NCBI RefSeq assembly: GCF_029945885.1
Contig: NZ_JAQSDK010000014.1
Span: forward strand, 62,001 to 126,000
DNA: 64,000 nucleotides
Source of the DNA: Brevundimonas sp.
GTDB taxonomy: Bacteria; Pseudomonadota; Alphaproteobacteria; Caulobacterales; Caulobacteraceae
Direction: 5' to 3'
Shown: one piece after another, positions 53,950 through 62,695 of the stretch
Numbering within the stretch: the stretch's first letter is position 1
How the letters are laid out: each line of letters begins with the position of its first letter
Notes under the pieces: model-generated
Told to the model about the DNA's origin: nothing
Seen by the model: the letters and a program-made list of their open reading frames with translations, nothing else
Databases searched by the model: none
Made by a program: the position numbers and the translations under genes

Positions 53950-54158
53950 GAGATCGAACGCGCGGCCCCCGACGCCATCCTGCAAAAGGCGGCAGGCATC
54001 GATCTCAGGAGGATGGGGTGGCGCGGCGCGCCGCGCTGAAGCAGCGAGCCGTCGCGCGGCGAGCGCTAGCGCCCAGCAAGAATGCGGCTGACACCGGCGG
54101 CACCGCCCCCCGTCTCCTCCCCATTCCATGGGGAGGGGGACCGCGAAGCGGTGGAGGG
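53950..54158 (+). repeat. Direct repeat, right copy (about 209 bp)
   Basis: Second copy of the repeat at 52531-52742, in the same orientation. It begins GAGATCGAACGCG and ends with palindromic element copy 4. The start of a reading frame like the one in the left copy is missing here. It lies in the 468-bp gap between the nuclease and SIR2 genes. The rest of that gap shows no gene. Confidence 0.9.
54112..54158 (+). repeat. Palindromic element copy 4
   Basis: Same element as at 52149 and 52696, at the right end of the right direct repeat. The sequence becomes AT-rich shortly after it, from about 54200. Confidence 0.88.
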
Positions 54159-54300
54159 AAGCAGGCTGCGCCCTGTTCCCGGAGTGCCGCGCCACGCATG
54201 TGTAGTCACGCCTTGTATCGTAAATCCGCTGCAGCTTTAGCCTGAATTGTTGGCAACGCCCGCCAACTTCACCTATCAAGACTCTCGGAGGGCCTTGAGA

Positions 54301-56769
54301 ATGAAAGAGTCGATAGGCGATCGCCTTACGGAAACCGTTTTGACCGGAGGCGCGGTCTGCCTTTTAGGGGCCGGATATTCCATTGAGGCGACCGATCAAG
54401 GTGGACGGCCGGTTCCGAACACGACCGAATTGATCAAAGAGATCAAATCTGCGGTTGGAATTAGCGATGCCGAATACGCGAGCCTTTCAGATATTGCGGA
54501 ATACTGTGAAGAGGTTCCAGAGCGTCAGCAGTTATTGCGGAAAATAATGCTTGGTAGATTAACGCTATGCAACCCAAGCGAAAACCAAAAGACTGTTACG
54601 CGCCTGCCCTGGCGGTCGATTTTTACAACAAACTTTGATGATTTGGTTGAGCGGTCAATCGACGCCAATTCATATCAAGTAATAACCCCAACGATCGAGC
54701 CCGCTACTCATGTAATTGGAAAAGTTCCCGTGTACTACATTCACGGTCGGGCGCTGGATCTTCTAGAAACCGATACAGACCCTCGATTTGTAATATCGGA
54801 ACGAAATTACCTACAACTGCACGATGATAATCGGTCGCTGTACGCTAGGCTCAAAAACGAATTATTTTGTGCGAACCTCATAGTTATTGCGGGGTATTCT
54901 CTGCGCGATCTCGAAGTTGCGTCAATGCTGATCGATGGCGGTCAGCCATTCAGAAATAAGACGATCATTATATGCGGCGCTCACGAAACGCCGATGGCGC
55001 TATCCCGCTTGAAAAAATTCGGTGAAGTCCTGCCTATCGGTATTGATGGATTAGCGGCGCATTTTAGCGGGGCAACCGTCGACGCGGCGAAAGCGAAGGA
55101 AAACAGCTTCCAGTTTATTGATGCGCTGGAGCCAGTAAATCCGGCTGAGGTTATCGAGGGCGACGACTTCATAAGATTAATACTGACTGGATCTTTTTCT
55201 CGCGAAAAATATCAAACTCAAATGCAGCAGTCTCCATCGAGCCCGGAGATGTATTGCATTCGCCGTGGAGAAGCTCTTGATGCCGTTCTTCAGAGGTCGC
55301 CCGCCGGAGTATGCCGGTACGTAATTTCTTCTGATCTGGGGAATGGAAAATCGTTGTTCCTAGACCAGCTCTCTGAAGAGCTTTTGGTCAGTGGGGTGAG
55401 AGTCTTCCGCATTTCTTCGAATCTATCTGAGGTATTTGAGGAAATTGAACTCGCGCTGAGCACGCGACAACCTATGGCTTTCCTTATCGACGACGTGATC
55501 AGGCATCGTGATGCGGCCAAATTTGTTGGTGCTCGTCTGAACGCTCTGAGCATCTTGGTCTGTGCGGTCCGCGGCGATCCTGGCGAGTTGGCGTTTCGTG
55601 AATTGGAGCAGTCCCTGGGCGGTGCGTCTCGTGTTATCGACCTAAATCGACTAAGCGCGGAGGAGGTTAAGACGTGGGATGCTGTATTAGAACGATGGGG
55701 TTTGTGGGAAGAGCGTAGGGGCGACACATCGGATCAACGCCTAGCGTTTCTGACGCAGCAGTGCGCTTCGGAAAACCGCTCGATCGTACTTTCTTTGTTC
55801 CGAAGCTCTCGGATTGCCACCAAGATTGATCAGATCGTTTCGTTCTTCGTTAATCACGGTCATCACCAACGAACATTTGCTGCGCTACTGATATCATCTC
55901 TTTGCCAACAGCACGTGTCTTGGGAAAGTCTTGTGTCATGGCTTGGTTTAGACGAGGGTCGCCTCAGAAAGGATCTCAGCGAAAGCGAAGTTTCTGCCCT
56001 GTTCGTTAACGGTCGAGATTGGAACGCTTTTACCTCTGCGCAGCTTGCCGAATACATTCTTCGGACGAAATACGTTGAATTTGATCGCGATACATTGGTC
56101 GACGTATTTTCGACAATCGTGCTTTCAACTGCGGACAGCGCGAGTGACAGTTACTTGGGGTCCAATTTCCGAGAAAATTTGAAAGAATTAATGAAGTTCC
56201 GATTCCTCACCCGGCTGTTTGGGGAGGGGGAGTCGGCTGTGAAGTTGATTAGCGCAGTTTACAGCCGTTTGTCTAAAGCAAGACTCATTCGGAACAACCC
56301 TCAGTTCTGGTTGCAGTATGCGATGTCAAGAATGGAGATTCTTGATTTCTCAAACGCAGAAACATATTTAAACACTGCGCTTGGATTGGCTAATGAGCGT
56401 GGCGCTAGTTATTCCCCGTTCCAAATATTGGATCAGAGGGCTCGTCTTTTCTTCATGAAGAATACTAAATCTGGAGTGGCGTTTAGGCGTTCTGAAATAT
56501 TAACCGCCATTAAAGACTTGGTGGGATTGCTGGATAAATCAGGTGGCGAGATTATCTATCTCTATCGATCTGTGCCGCTTATCGGAGATTTTGTAGAGGT
56601 GCACATCGATGATTTGTCCGAAGAGGTTCGTTCAGATATCAAGGCGCTCCTGAATGGTATAAACCTAAAAGGGCAGAGCTATACTCGTTTGCCTAGATCG
56701 AAGAAGGGGGAAACGAGGGTTCTGCAGAAAGCGCTGAGCGATACGCTGCTTACTCTAAACTATGGCTAA
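54301..56769 (+). CDS. SIR2 domain / P-loop / helical-repeat protein, candidate antiviral STAND NADase
   Basis: An 822-residue protein. The N-terminal SIR2 domain (about 18-260) has GAGYS at 23-27, IFTTNFDDLVE with Asn111, YYIHGR with His148, and IAGYSLRDLE near 197-205. These Asn and His residues are the NAD-hydrolase pair in SIR2 defence effectors. A P-loop follows (SSDLGNGKS at 343-351) with a Walker B-like AFLIDDV (393-399). From about 600 the chain is helical, TPR-like, with NAETYLNTALGLANERG. SIR2-STAND proteins such as Avs5 kill infected cells by NAD loss. The ATG at 54301 has GGAGGG 8 bases upstream. Base composition is far more AT-rich than all neighbours (23 of 60 G/C in the line at 54541), a sign of recent transfer. 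It ends 12 bp from convergent polA. Confidence 0.85.
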   Translation: MKESIGDRLTETVLTGGAVCLLGAGYSIEATDQGGRPVPNTTELIKEIKSAVGISDAEYASLSDIAEYCEEVPERQQLLRKIMLGRLTLCNPSENQKTVTRLPWRSIFTTNFDDLVERSIDANSYQVITPTIEPATHVIGKVPVYYIHGRALDLLETDTDPRFVISERNYLQLHDDNRSLYARLKNELFCANLIVIAGYSLRDLEVASMLIDGGQPFRNKTIIICGAHETPMALSRLKKFGEVLPIGIDGLAAHFSGATVDAAKAKENSFQFIDALEPVNPAEVIEGDDFIRLILTGSFSREKYQTQMQQSPSSPEMYCIRRGEALDAVLQRSPAGVCRYVISSDLGNGKSLFLDQLSEELLVSGVRVFRISSNLSEVFEEIELALSTRQPMAFLIDDVIRHRDAAKFVGARLNALSILVCAVRGDPGELAFRELEQSLGGASRVIDLNRLSAEEVKTWDAVLERWGLWEERRGDTSDQRLAFLTQQCASENRSIVLSLFRSSRIATKIDQIVSFFVNHGHHQRTFAALLISSLCQQHVSWESLVSWLGLDEGRLRKDLSESEVSALFVNGRDWNAFTSAQLAEYILRTKYVEFDRDTLVDVFSTIVLSTADSASDSYLGSNFRENLKELMKFRFLTRLFGEGESAVKLISAVYSRLSKARLIRNNPQFWLQYAMSRMEILDFSNAETYLNTALGLANERGASYSPFQILDQRARLFFMKNTKSGVAFRRSEILTAIKDLVGLLDKSGGEIIYLYRSVPLIGDFVEVHIDDLSEEVRSDIKALLNGINLKGQSYTRLPRSKKGETRVLQKALSDTLLTLNYG

Positions 56770-56781
56770 TGGGAGCCCCCC

Positions 56782-59721
56782 CTAATGCGCCTCATCCCAG
56801 TTCCCCGCCGCCCGCGCGTCCACCACCAGCGGCACGCTCAACGCCACCGCCGGGTCCCCCGCCCCCTCCATCACCCGTTTGATCACGGCGATGGCCCGGT
56901 CCGCCACCCCCTCGGGGGCCTCGAACACCAGTTCGTCGTGCACCTGCAGCAGCATCTTCACCTCTGACCCCGACCCTGACCCCGGGCCGAACCCGGCCTC
57001 GACCAGGGCTCCGGGCATCCGCATCATCGCGCGGCGGATGATGTCGGCGGCCGCCCCCTGGATCGGGGCGTTGATGGCGGCGCGTTCGCCGAACTGGCGC
57101 TCGGCTCCGGACTTGGAATGGATGGCGGGGATGTGGATGCGGCGGCCGAACACGGTCGAGACATGGCCGGCCTCGCGCACCTCGGCCTTGATCGCCTCCA
57201 TATAGTCGCGGATGCCGGGGAAGCGGTCGAAATAGGTCTTGATATAGGCCCCGGCCTCTTCCCTCGGGATGTTCAGCTGGGCCGCCAGGCCGAAGGCGCT
57301 GATGCCGTAGACGATGCCGAAATTGATGGCCTTGGCGCGGCGGCGCGTCTCGGCCGGCATGCCCTCGACCGGGACGCCGAACATCTCGCTGGCGGTGGCG
57401 GCGTGAATGTCCAGCCCCGCCTTGAAGGCGCGTTTCAGCTCGGGAATGTCGCCGATATGGGCCAGCAGCCGCAGCTCGATCTGGGAATAGTCGGCGCTGA
57501 TCAGCACATGGCCGGGGGCGGCGATGAAGGCCTGGCGGATCTGGCGGCCGATCCCGGTGCGGATCGGGATGTTCTGCAGATTGGGGTCGGAACTGGCCAG
57601 CCGCCCGGTGCTGGCCGCGGCCAGCTGATAGCTGGTGTGGACCCGGTCGGTGCCGGGGTCCAGCGCCGCGCTCAGCGCATCGGTATAGGTGCCCTTCAGC
57701 TTGGCCAGCTGGCGCCAGTCCAGCAGCACGCGCGGCAGCTCATGGCTCAGCGCCAGCTCGTCCAGAACGGCGGCGTCGGTGGCCCACTGGCCCCCGGCCG
57801 TCTTCTTGCCGCCGGGCAGGGCCATCTCCCCGAACAGGATCTCGCCCAGCTGTTTGGGGCTGCCGACATTGAACGGCCGCCCGGCCAGGGTGTGGGCCCG
57901 GGCCTCCAGCTCGACCATCTTCAGCCCGAACTCATGGCTGAGCCGTTTCAGCCGCGCCGGGTCGACGCGAATGCCGTGCAGCTCCATCCGCGCCAGCACC
58001 GCCGGCATGCCGCGCTCCAGCGTCTGATAGACGGTCATCAGCCCGGCCGGGGCCAGGCGCGGATACAGAATGTTGAAGAGGCGCAGGGTCACGTCCGCAT
58101 CCTCGGCCGCATAGGCGGTGGCCGGTTCCAGCGGCACATGCCGGAACGAGATCTGGGCCTTGCCGGTGCCGCACACCGCTTTGAACGGGATCGGCTCATG
58201 CCCCAGGTGCAGGCGCGACAGCTCGTCCATGCCGTGGCCGTGCAGCCCGCCCTCCAGCACGTATGAGATCAGCATGGTGTCGGCGATCGGCCCGACGTTC
58301 ACACCGTGGCGCGCCATCACCGCCAGGTCGTATTTGATGTTCTGGCCGACCTTCAGCACCGCCGGGTCTTCCAGCAGGGGCTTGAGCCGGGCCAGGGCCT
58401 CGGCCTTGTCGATCTGGACGATGGGGGCGCGGGTGTCGGGGGTGTCGCCGAAATCCAGCCCGCCGGCCCCGGCCATCTCGGGATGGGCATGGCTCAGCGG
58501 GATATAGCAGGCCTGGTTGGGCCCGATCGCCAGCGACAGGCCGCACAGGCCCGCGTGGGTGGCCGACAGGGCGTCGGTCTCGGTGTCGAAACCGATGATC
58601 CCGGCGTCGCGCGCCCGGGTGATCCAGCCGTCCAGCTGTTCCAGCGTCTGCACGCAGTCATAGACGCTGGTGTCGATGCTCTGAGCGGCGACGTCGGGTC
58701 TGACCGGCTGTGGCCCGTGGCGGGGGCTGGCGACCGGGGCGGACAGGGTGCCGGGGAGGGGGGCAGCGGCGCCCTGGGCCGATTTGGGCTCGAAGGCCGA
58801 GCCGTCATGGGCGCTGGCCTTGCCGTCACCGACGCGGCGCGCCAGGCTGCGGAACTCCATCAGCTCCAGAAAGGCCGACAGGGTGGCCGGGTCGGGGTCG
58901 CGCACGGCGAACTCCGCGACCGGGGCGGGCAGGGGCAGGTCGCACACCAGGGTGACCAGGTCGCGGCTCATGCGGATCTGGTCGGCGAAATCGATCAGGG
59001 TCTCGCGCCGTTTCGGCTGTTTGATCTCCGCCGCCCGGGCCAGCAGACTGTCCAGGTCGCCGTATTCCAGGATCAGCTGGGCCGCCGTCTTGACCCCGAT
59101 GCCGGGGGCGCCGGGAATATTGTCCGAGGTGTCGCCGATCAGGGCCTGGACATCGATGACCCGGTCGGGGGTGACCCCGAATTTGTCGAACACCGCGTCC
59201 TCTTCCAGCCGCCGGTCCTTCATCGGGTCGTACATCACGACCCCGCCGCCGATCAGCTGCATCAGGTCCTTGTCGCTGGAGACGATGACCGCCTCGCCCC
59301 CCGCCTCCCGGACCCGACAGGCATAGGTGGCGATCAGATCGTCGGCCTCATACCCCGCCAGCTCGACCCCATGCACCCCGAACGCCGCCGTCGCCTGCCG
59401 CACCAGCGCGAACTGCGGCACCAGATCCTCCGGCGCCGGCGGCCGATGCGCCTTGTAGGCCGGGAACATCTCGCTCCGGAACGTCCGCTCCGAATGATCG
59501 AACACCGCCACCAGATGCGTCGGCCCGTCCCGCCCCTTCATGTCCTGCAACAGCTTCCACAGCATGTTGCAGTACCCCTGCACCGCCCCCACCGGCAGCC
59601 CGTCCGACTTTCTCGTGAGGGGCGGCAGGGCGTGATAGGCGCGGAAGATGTAGGCCGAGGCGTCGATCAGCCACAGGCGCATCGGGGTCGCGGTCGGGGT
59701 GTCGGTTTCGGTGGCGCTCAT
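56782..59721 (-). CDS. polA: DNA polymerase I
   Basis: A 979-residue replicative repair polymerase. The N-terminal 5'-3' exonuclease shows IDASAYIFRAYHALPPL, GYEADDLIATYA and TSDNIPGAPGIGVKTAAQLI. The 3'-5' exonuclease has an intact DxE (IIGFDTETDALS, D379 and E381), so proofreading is probably active. Polymerase motifs are A (SADYSQIELRLLAHI, about residue 740), B (RRAKAINFGIVYGISAFGL, about 797) and C (QVHDELVFE, about 925). It is longer than E. coli PolA because of linkers such as the one at 300-350. It faces the SIR2 gene, with no terminator visible between the stops. Start at 59721, ATG. Confidence 0.97.
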   Translation of the reverse strand: MSATETDTPTATPMRLWLIDASAYIFRAYHALPPLTRKSDGLPVGAVQGYCNMLWKLLQDMKGRDGPTHLVAVFDHSERTFRSEMFPAYKAHRPPAPEDLVPQFALVRQATAAFGVHGVELAGYEADDLIATYACRVREAGGEAVIVSSDKDLMQLIGGGVVMYDPMKDRRLEEDAVFDKFGVTPDRVIDVQALIGDTSDNIPGAPGIGVKTAAQLILEYGDLDSLLARAAEIKQPKRRETLIDFADQIRMSRDLVTLVCDLPLPAPVAEFAVRDPDPATLSAFLELMEFRSLARRVGDGKASAHDGSAFEPKSAQGAAAPLPGTLSAPVASPRHGPQPVRPDVAAQSIDTSVYDCVQTLEQLDGWITRARDAGIIGFDTETDALSATHAGLCGLSLAIGPNQACYIPLSHAHPEMAGAGGLDFGDTPDTRAPIVQIDKAEALARLKPLLEDPAVLKVGQNIKYDLAVMARHGVNVGPIADTMLISYVLEGGLHGHGMDELSRLHLGHEPIPFKAVCGTGKAQISFRHVPLEPATAYAAEDADVTLRLFNILYPRLAPAGLMTVYQTLERGMPAVLARMELHGIRVDPARLKRLSHEFGLKMVELEARAHTLAGRPFNVGSPKQLGEILFGEMALPGGKKTAGGQWATDAAVLDELALSHELPRVLLDWRQLAKLKGTYTDALSAALDPGTDRVHTSYQLAAASTGRLASSDPNLQNIPIRTGIGRQIRQAFIAAPGHVLISADYSQIELRLLAHIGDIPELKRAFKAGLDIHAATASEMFGVPVEGMPAETRRRAKAINFGIVYGISAFGLAAQLNIPREEAGAYIKTYFDRFPGIRDYMEAIKAEVREAGHVSTVFGRRIHIPAIHSKSGAERQFGERAAINAPIQGAAADIIRRAMMRMPGALVEAGFGPGSGSGSEVKMLLQVHDELVFEAPEGVADRAIAVIKRVMEGAGDPAVALSVPLVVDARAAGNWDEAH

Positions 59722-59792
59722 GGCGCGACCATAGGCGTCACATGCGGCGACGTCATCGTCTTCGACGGGCGATCAGGCCCGGAGCGTGATGA

Positions 59793-60410
59793 TCAGAACT
59801 GGCGCCAGCTGACACCGACGTCGCGCTCGCCGGGCTGGACGTTCTGCTGGCCCCAGGCGACGATCATCAGCAGCCGGTGACTGCGGATACGGAACTCGCC
59901 GGTCATCGCCGCGACGGCCCCCAGCGGGGCACCGTTCTCCGGGTCGTAGAGAAAGCCCGAGAACTCGGCCACGCCAACGCGATCCCGTCGGCTGTAGACC
60001 GACAGTTCAGGAAGGGAGACGACATTCAGGTTGCCGTTGATCGGGATACGCATCTCCGGCAGGCCGAACACCCGCCGCATCTGCTCCAGCGACAGGGCCC
60101 CGGCGCGCAGTTCCAGAACCGCATCGGCCCGGGCCTTGTCCGGACTCAGGGCATAGCCGGCACCGGACAGGGCTGCGCGCACGGCACTGACCGCATAGGC
60201 GGCGCTTTCGGCGCGGAAATAGCTGTCATCGACGAAAACCTTCGCGCCGGCCGGAAGCGGCAGGACCAGGCCCTCGACCGCGCGGTCGGCGGCACGGGCG
60301 ACCAGCAGTTGTTCGGTCGCGCTGCGCGCCGGCGCGGTCTCGACGGTGGAGGCGCAGCCAGCCCCCAGGGCGGCCAGGCTTACCGCGGCCGTCAGAATCC
60401 GCAGGTTCAA
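59793..60410 (-). CDS. Lipoprotein, DUF6655-like
   Basis: A 205-residue lipoprotein. The N-terminus MNLRILTAAVSLAALGAGC has a lipobox (LGAGC) with the lipidated cysteine at residue 19. The mature part starts STVETAPARSATEQLLVARAADRAVEG and includes GAKVFVDDSYFRAE and GYALSPDKARADAVLELRAG, which resembles the DUF6655 family. No enzyme motif is seen. The start codon is TTG at 60410, one base after the gloA stop, so it is co-transcribed with gloA. The outer-membrane location is inferred from the lipobox. Function unknown. Confidence 0.8.
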   Translation of the reverse strand: MNLRILTAAVSLAALGAGCASTVETAPARSATEQLLVARAADRAVEGLVLPLPAGAKVFVDDSYFRAESAAYAVSAVRAALSGAGYALSPDKARADAVLELRAGALSLEQMRRVFGLPEMRIPINGNLNVVSLPELSVYSRRDRVGVAEFSGFLYDPENGAPLGAVAAMTGEFRIRSHRLLMIVAWGQQNVQPGERDVGVSWRQF

Positions 60411-60411
60411 C

Positions 60412-60852
60412 CTACCAGGTTCCGGTATTGGGCATGGACAGCCAGGGCTCGACCGGATCCAGGGCCGGGCCTTCCTGCAGCAGTTCGATCGAAATGCCGT
60501 CGGGCGATCGGACGAAGGCCATGCGGCCGTCGCGGGGGGGGCGGTTGATGATCACACCCCCGTCCATCAGCCGCTGGCAGGCGGCGTGGATGTCCGCGAC
60601 CTTGTAGGCGAGGTGGCCGAAATTGCGGCCGCCGTCATAGGTGGCGGGATCCCAGTTGAAGGTCAGTTCCAGCTCGGGCGAGCGCTCGGCCGCCGAGCGG
60701 TCGGCGTCGGCGGGCGCGGCCAGAAAGATCAGGGTGAACCGGCCCGGCTCATTCTCCATCCGCCGGACCTCGGTCAGACCCAGCAGGTCGCAGTAGAATT
60801 TCAGCGAGGCGTCAAGGTCGGCGACGCGGACCATGGTGTGCAGAAAGCGCAT
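60412..60852 (-). CDS. gloA: Lactoylglutathione lyase (glyoxalase I)
   Basis: A 146-residue glyoxalase I, which detoxifies methylglyoxal as its glutathione adduct. Metal ligands are visible as His5 in MRFLHTMVRVADLD, Glu57 or so in SPELELTFNWD, His in GRNFGHLAYKVADI and Glu in DGISIELLQE. The overall VOC fold order is kept, and the loop YDGGRNFGH is diagnostic. It ends directly before the lipoprotein gene (1-bp gap) and begins 15 bp after the small zinc protein gene, so the three form one operon on the minus strand. Confidence 0.93.
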   Translation of the reverse strand: MRFLHTMVRVADLDASLKFYCDLLGLTEVRRMENEPGRFTLIFLAAPADADRSAAERSPELELTFNWDPATYDGGRNFGHLAYKVADIHAACQRLMDGGVIINRPPRDGRMAFVRSPDGISIELLQEGPALDPVEPWLSMPNTGTW

Positions 60853-60867
60853 CCGGACTCCGCCGAC

Positions 60868-61107
60868 TCAGTGAGCTTCGGGCGACCGGGCGGCCGGATC
60901 GAGATACTCATTCTCGGGCACCGGATGGTCCGAAAGCACGAAGCGGCGGTCGCAATAGGCGCATTCGACGAAATTCCCGTCACCCATATCCATATAGACC
61001 AGCGGGTGGCCGAGGGCTCCGCCGCCGCCGTCACAGGCGACACGTTTGGCGGCGACCACGATTTGTTCGGGTGGCGGGATGATCGCAGTGATATGGCGCG
61101 GGGGCAT
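60868..61107 (-). CDS. Small zinc-finger (CHCC) protein
   Basis: A 79-residue protein of the zf-CHCC type. Zinc ligands are the Cys in RVACDGGGG, the His in GALGHPLVYMDMG and the two Cys in FVECAYCDRRFVL. The family includes mitochondrial complex I subunit NDUFS6 relatives and bacterial free-standing versions. The start MPPRHITAIIPPPEQIVV at 61107 is preferred over a longer frame. It is first in the operon with gloA and the lipoprotein gene. A respiratory link is possible but cannot be shown. Confidence 0.85.
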   Translation of the reverse strand: MPPRHITAIIPPPEQIVVAAKRVACDGGGGALGHPLVYMDMGDGNFVECAYCDRRFVLSDHPVPENEYLDPAARSPEAH

Positions 61108-61231
61108 TTTCGGCTCGTGACCTTGGCGGAAAGGATCGCCGCGCATACCTATGCGTCACGCCGACAGGCGTCAATTTATTGGTGGCTGGCCGCGCGTCGC
61201 GCTGATCAGGGCCGTGAAGCATGGACAGTTG

Positions 61232-62206
61232 ATGACCAAACCTGAAGCCCTGCCCGTCAACGCCATCGAGGTTCACGGTCTGGAGAAGACCTATGCGGGC
61301 TCCCGCAAGGCCCCGCCGAAGACGGCCCTGCGCGGCGTCGATCTGGTCATACCGCGTGGCTCCATGTTCGGCCTGCTGGGACCGAACGGGGCAGGCAAGT
61401 CGACCCTGATCAATATCCTGGCCGGGGTGGTCAACAAGACCGGCGGGACAGCGGCCATCTGGGGGCGGGACATCGACCGCGACCCGCGTGACGCCCGCGC
61501 CGCCCTCGGCGTGGTGCCCCAGGAGATCGTCGCCGACGTCTTCTTCACCCCGCGCGAGGCGCTGGAAGTCCAGGCCGGATTCTATGGCGTGCCGGCCAAC
61601 GAGCGCCGATCGGATGAGCTGCTGGCGGCGCTGGGACTGTCCGACAAGGCCCACGCCTATGTCCGCGCCCTGTCCGGCGGCATGAAGCGCCGGCTGATGG
61701 TGGCCAAGGCGCTGGTGCACAATCCGCCGGTCCTGATCCTCGACGAGCCCACGGCCGGGGTCGACGTCGAACTGCGTCGCCAGCTGTGGGAATATGTCCG
61801 CCGCATCAATGCCGAGGGCGTGACCATCCTGCTGACCACCCACTATCTGGAGGAGGCCCAGGAGCTCTGCGATACCATCGCCATCATGAACCGGGGTGAG
61901 GTGGTGGCCTGTGAGCCGACACCGCAACTGCTGCGCCGGCTGGACACCCGCAATGTCATCGTCACGCCGGACATCGCCCAGACGCCGCCGCCGGTGCTGG
62001 AAGGGTTCGAGGTGGCGGCGCGACCGAACGGGGCCTTCGCCGTGACCTATCGCAAGGGCAGGTCCTCGGTTGAACAGGTGCTGGCGGCGGTGCGCGCGGC
62101 CGGGATCACCATCGCCGACATCACGACTGAGGACCCGGACCTGGAGGACGTCTTCCTGGCCCTGACCTATGGCGACACGGCCCAGGTCAGTCCGACGCAG
62201 GACTAG
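61232..62206 (+). CDS. ABC transporter ATP-binding protein (no permease adjacent)
   Basis: A 324-residue ATPase subunit of the ABC-2 (drug or polysaccharide export) type. Walker A is GLLGPNGAGKSTLINIL, the signature LSGGMKRRLMVAKALVH, Walker B VLILDEPTAGVD, and the H-loop LLTTHYLEEAQEL. The C-terminal 90 residues (about 235-320) form an extra domain typical of the YadG/CcmA-like group (ALTYGDTAQV at the end). The ATG at 61232 is chosen by family N-terminus. No permease is next to it: the downstream gene is on the opposite strand. The substrate is unknown. Confidence 0.88.
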   Translation: MTKPEALPVNAIEVHGLEKTYAGSRKAPPKTALRGVDLVIPRGSMFGLLGPNGAGKSTLINILAGVVNKTGGTAAIWGRDIDRDPRDARAALGVVPQEIVADVFFTPREALEVQAGFYGVPANERRSDELLAALGLSDKAHAYVRALSGGMKRRLMVAKALVHNPPVLILDEPTAGVDVELRRQLWEYVRRINAEGVTILLTTHYLEEAQELCDTIAIMNRGEVVACEPTPQLLRRLDTRNVIVTPDIAQTPPPVLEGFEVAARPNGAFAVTYRKGRSSVEQVLAAVRAAGITIADITTEDPDLEDVFLALTYGDTAQVSPTQD

Positions 62207-62230
62207 ATCCGGCGCGGGCTACCCGCCGGA

Positions 62231-62641
62231 TCAGGCCACCATGACCGTGCCGATAAGCAGACGGGCCCCGGGACGGCCGAGGGTGGCGTCCGTCACGGCC
62301 TGAAGCTGACGCACCATGCGTTCGACGTCGGGCGGCGCACCGGGCAGCATGAGGCCGGCGATCTGCTGGACCACAGTATTGTAGGCGGCGCGCAGACGCG
62401 GCGCGGAGTGTTCGGCCCGGGCGCGCAGTCCAGCGTCCGCAACATCGACGCCGGTCTCGACCGTGAGCACCCCGCGCCGACCGTTCGGGCGCAGGATGGT
62501 GGCGGTCACCGTCGGGAAGCGGATGAAGCTGGAGGTCGAGCCGCCGCCGCCGCCTTCACTGCGGGCGAGGGCCGGTGCGGCTGCCGTCGAGGCGGCGGTG
62601 ACGGTCAGGGCGGCAAGCCCGAGAAGTGCGCGACGATCCAT
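62231..62641 (-). CDS. Tat-exported protein, FliL-like C-terminal part
   Basis: A 136-residue exported protein. The N-terminus MDRRALLGLAALTVTAASTA has a twin-arginine-type signal (RRALLG), and a Gly/Ser linker follows (EGGGGGSTSSF). The rest, FPTVTATILRPNGRRGVLTVETGVDV with LRARAEHSAPRLRAAYNTVVQ, is reminiscent of the FliL C-terminal domain, which binds the flagellar motor, but the match is loose. No flagellar gene is nearby. It is convergent with the ABC gene (24-bp gap) and follows bioB with 55 bp between. Function uncertain. Confidence 0.72.
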   Translation of the reverse strand: MDRRALLGLAALTVTAASTAAAPALARSEGGGGGSTSSFIRFPTVTATILRPNGRRGVLTVETGVDVADAGLRARAEHSAPRLRAAYNTVVQQIAGLMLPGAPPDVERMVRQLQAVTDATLGRPGARLLIGTVMVA

Positions 62642-62695
62642 GCCGCGACGATAGGGCCGGCCGCTTAAGGTCCGGTTACGCCGGCAGACCTGTCG

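Noticed and set aside
52855..54039. 394-codon plus-strand frame through the nuclease gene
   Set aside because: Antisense shadow of the HsdR-N-like gene, and its end is repeat DNA.
52431..54300. Transposon with integrase or terminal inverted repeats around the nuclease gene
   Set aside because: The flanking repeats are direct, not inverted, and no transposase or integrase gene is present. Kept as a duplication instead.
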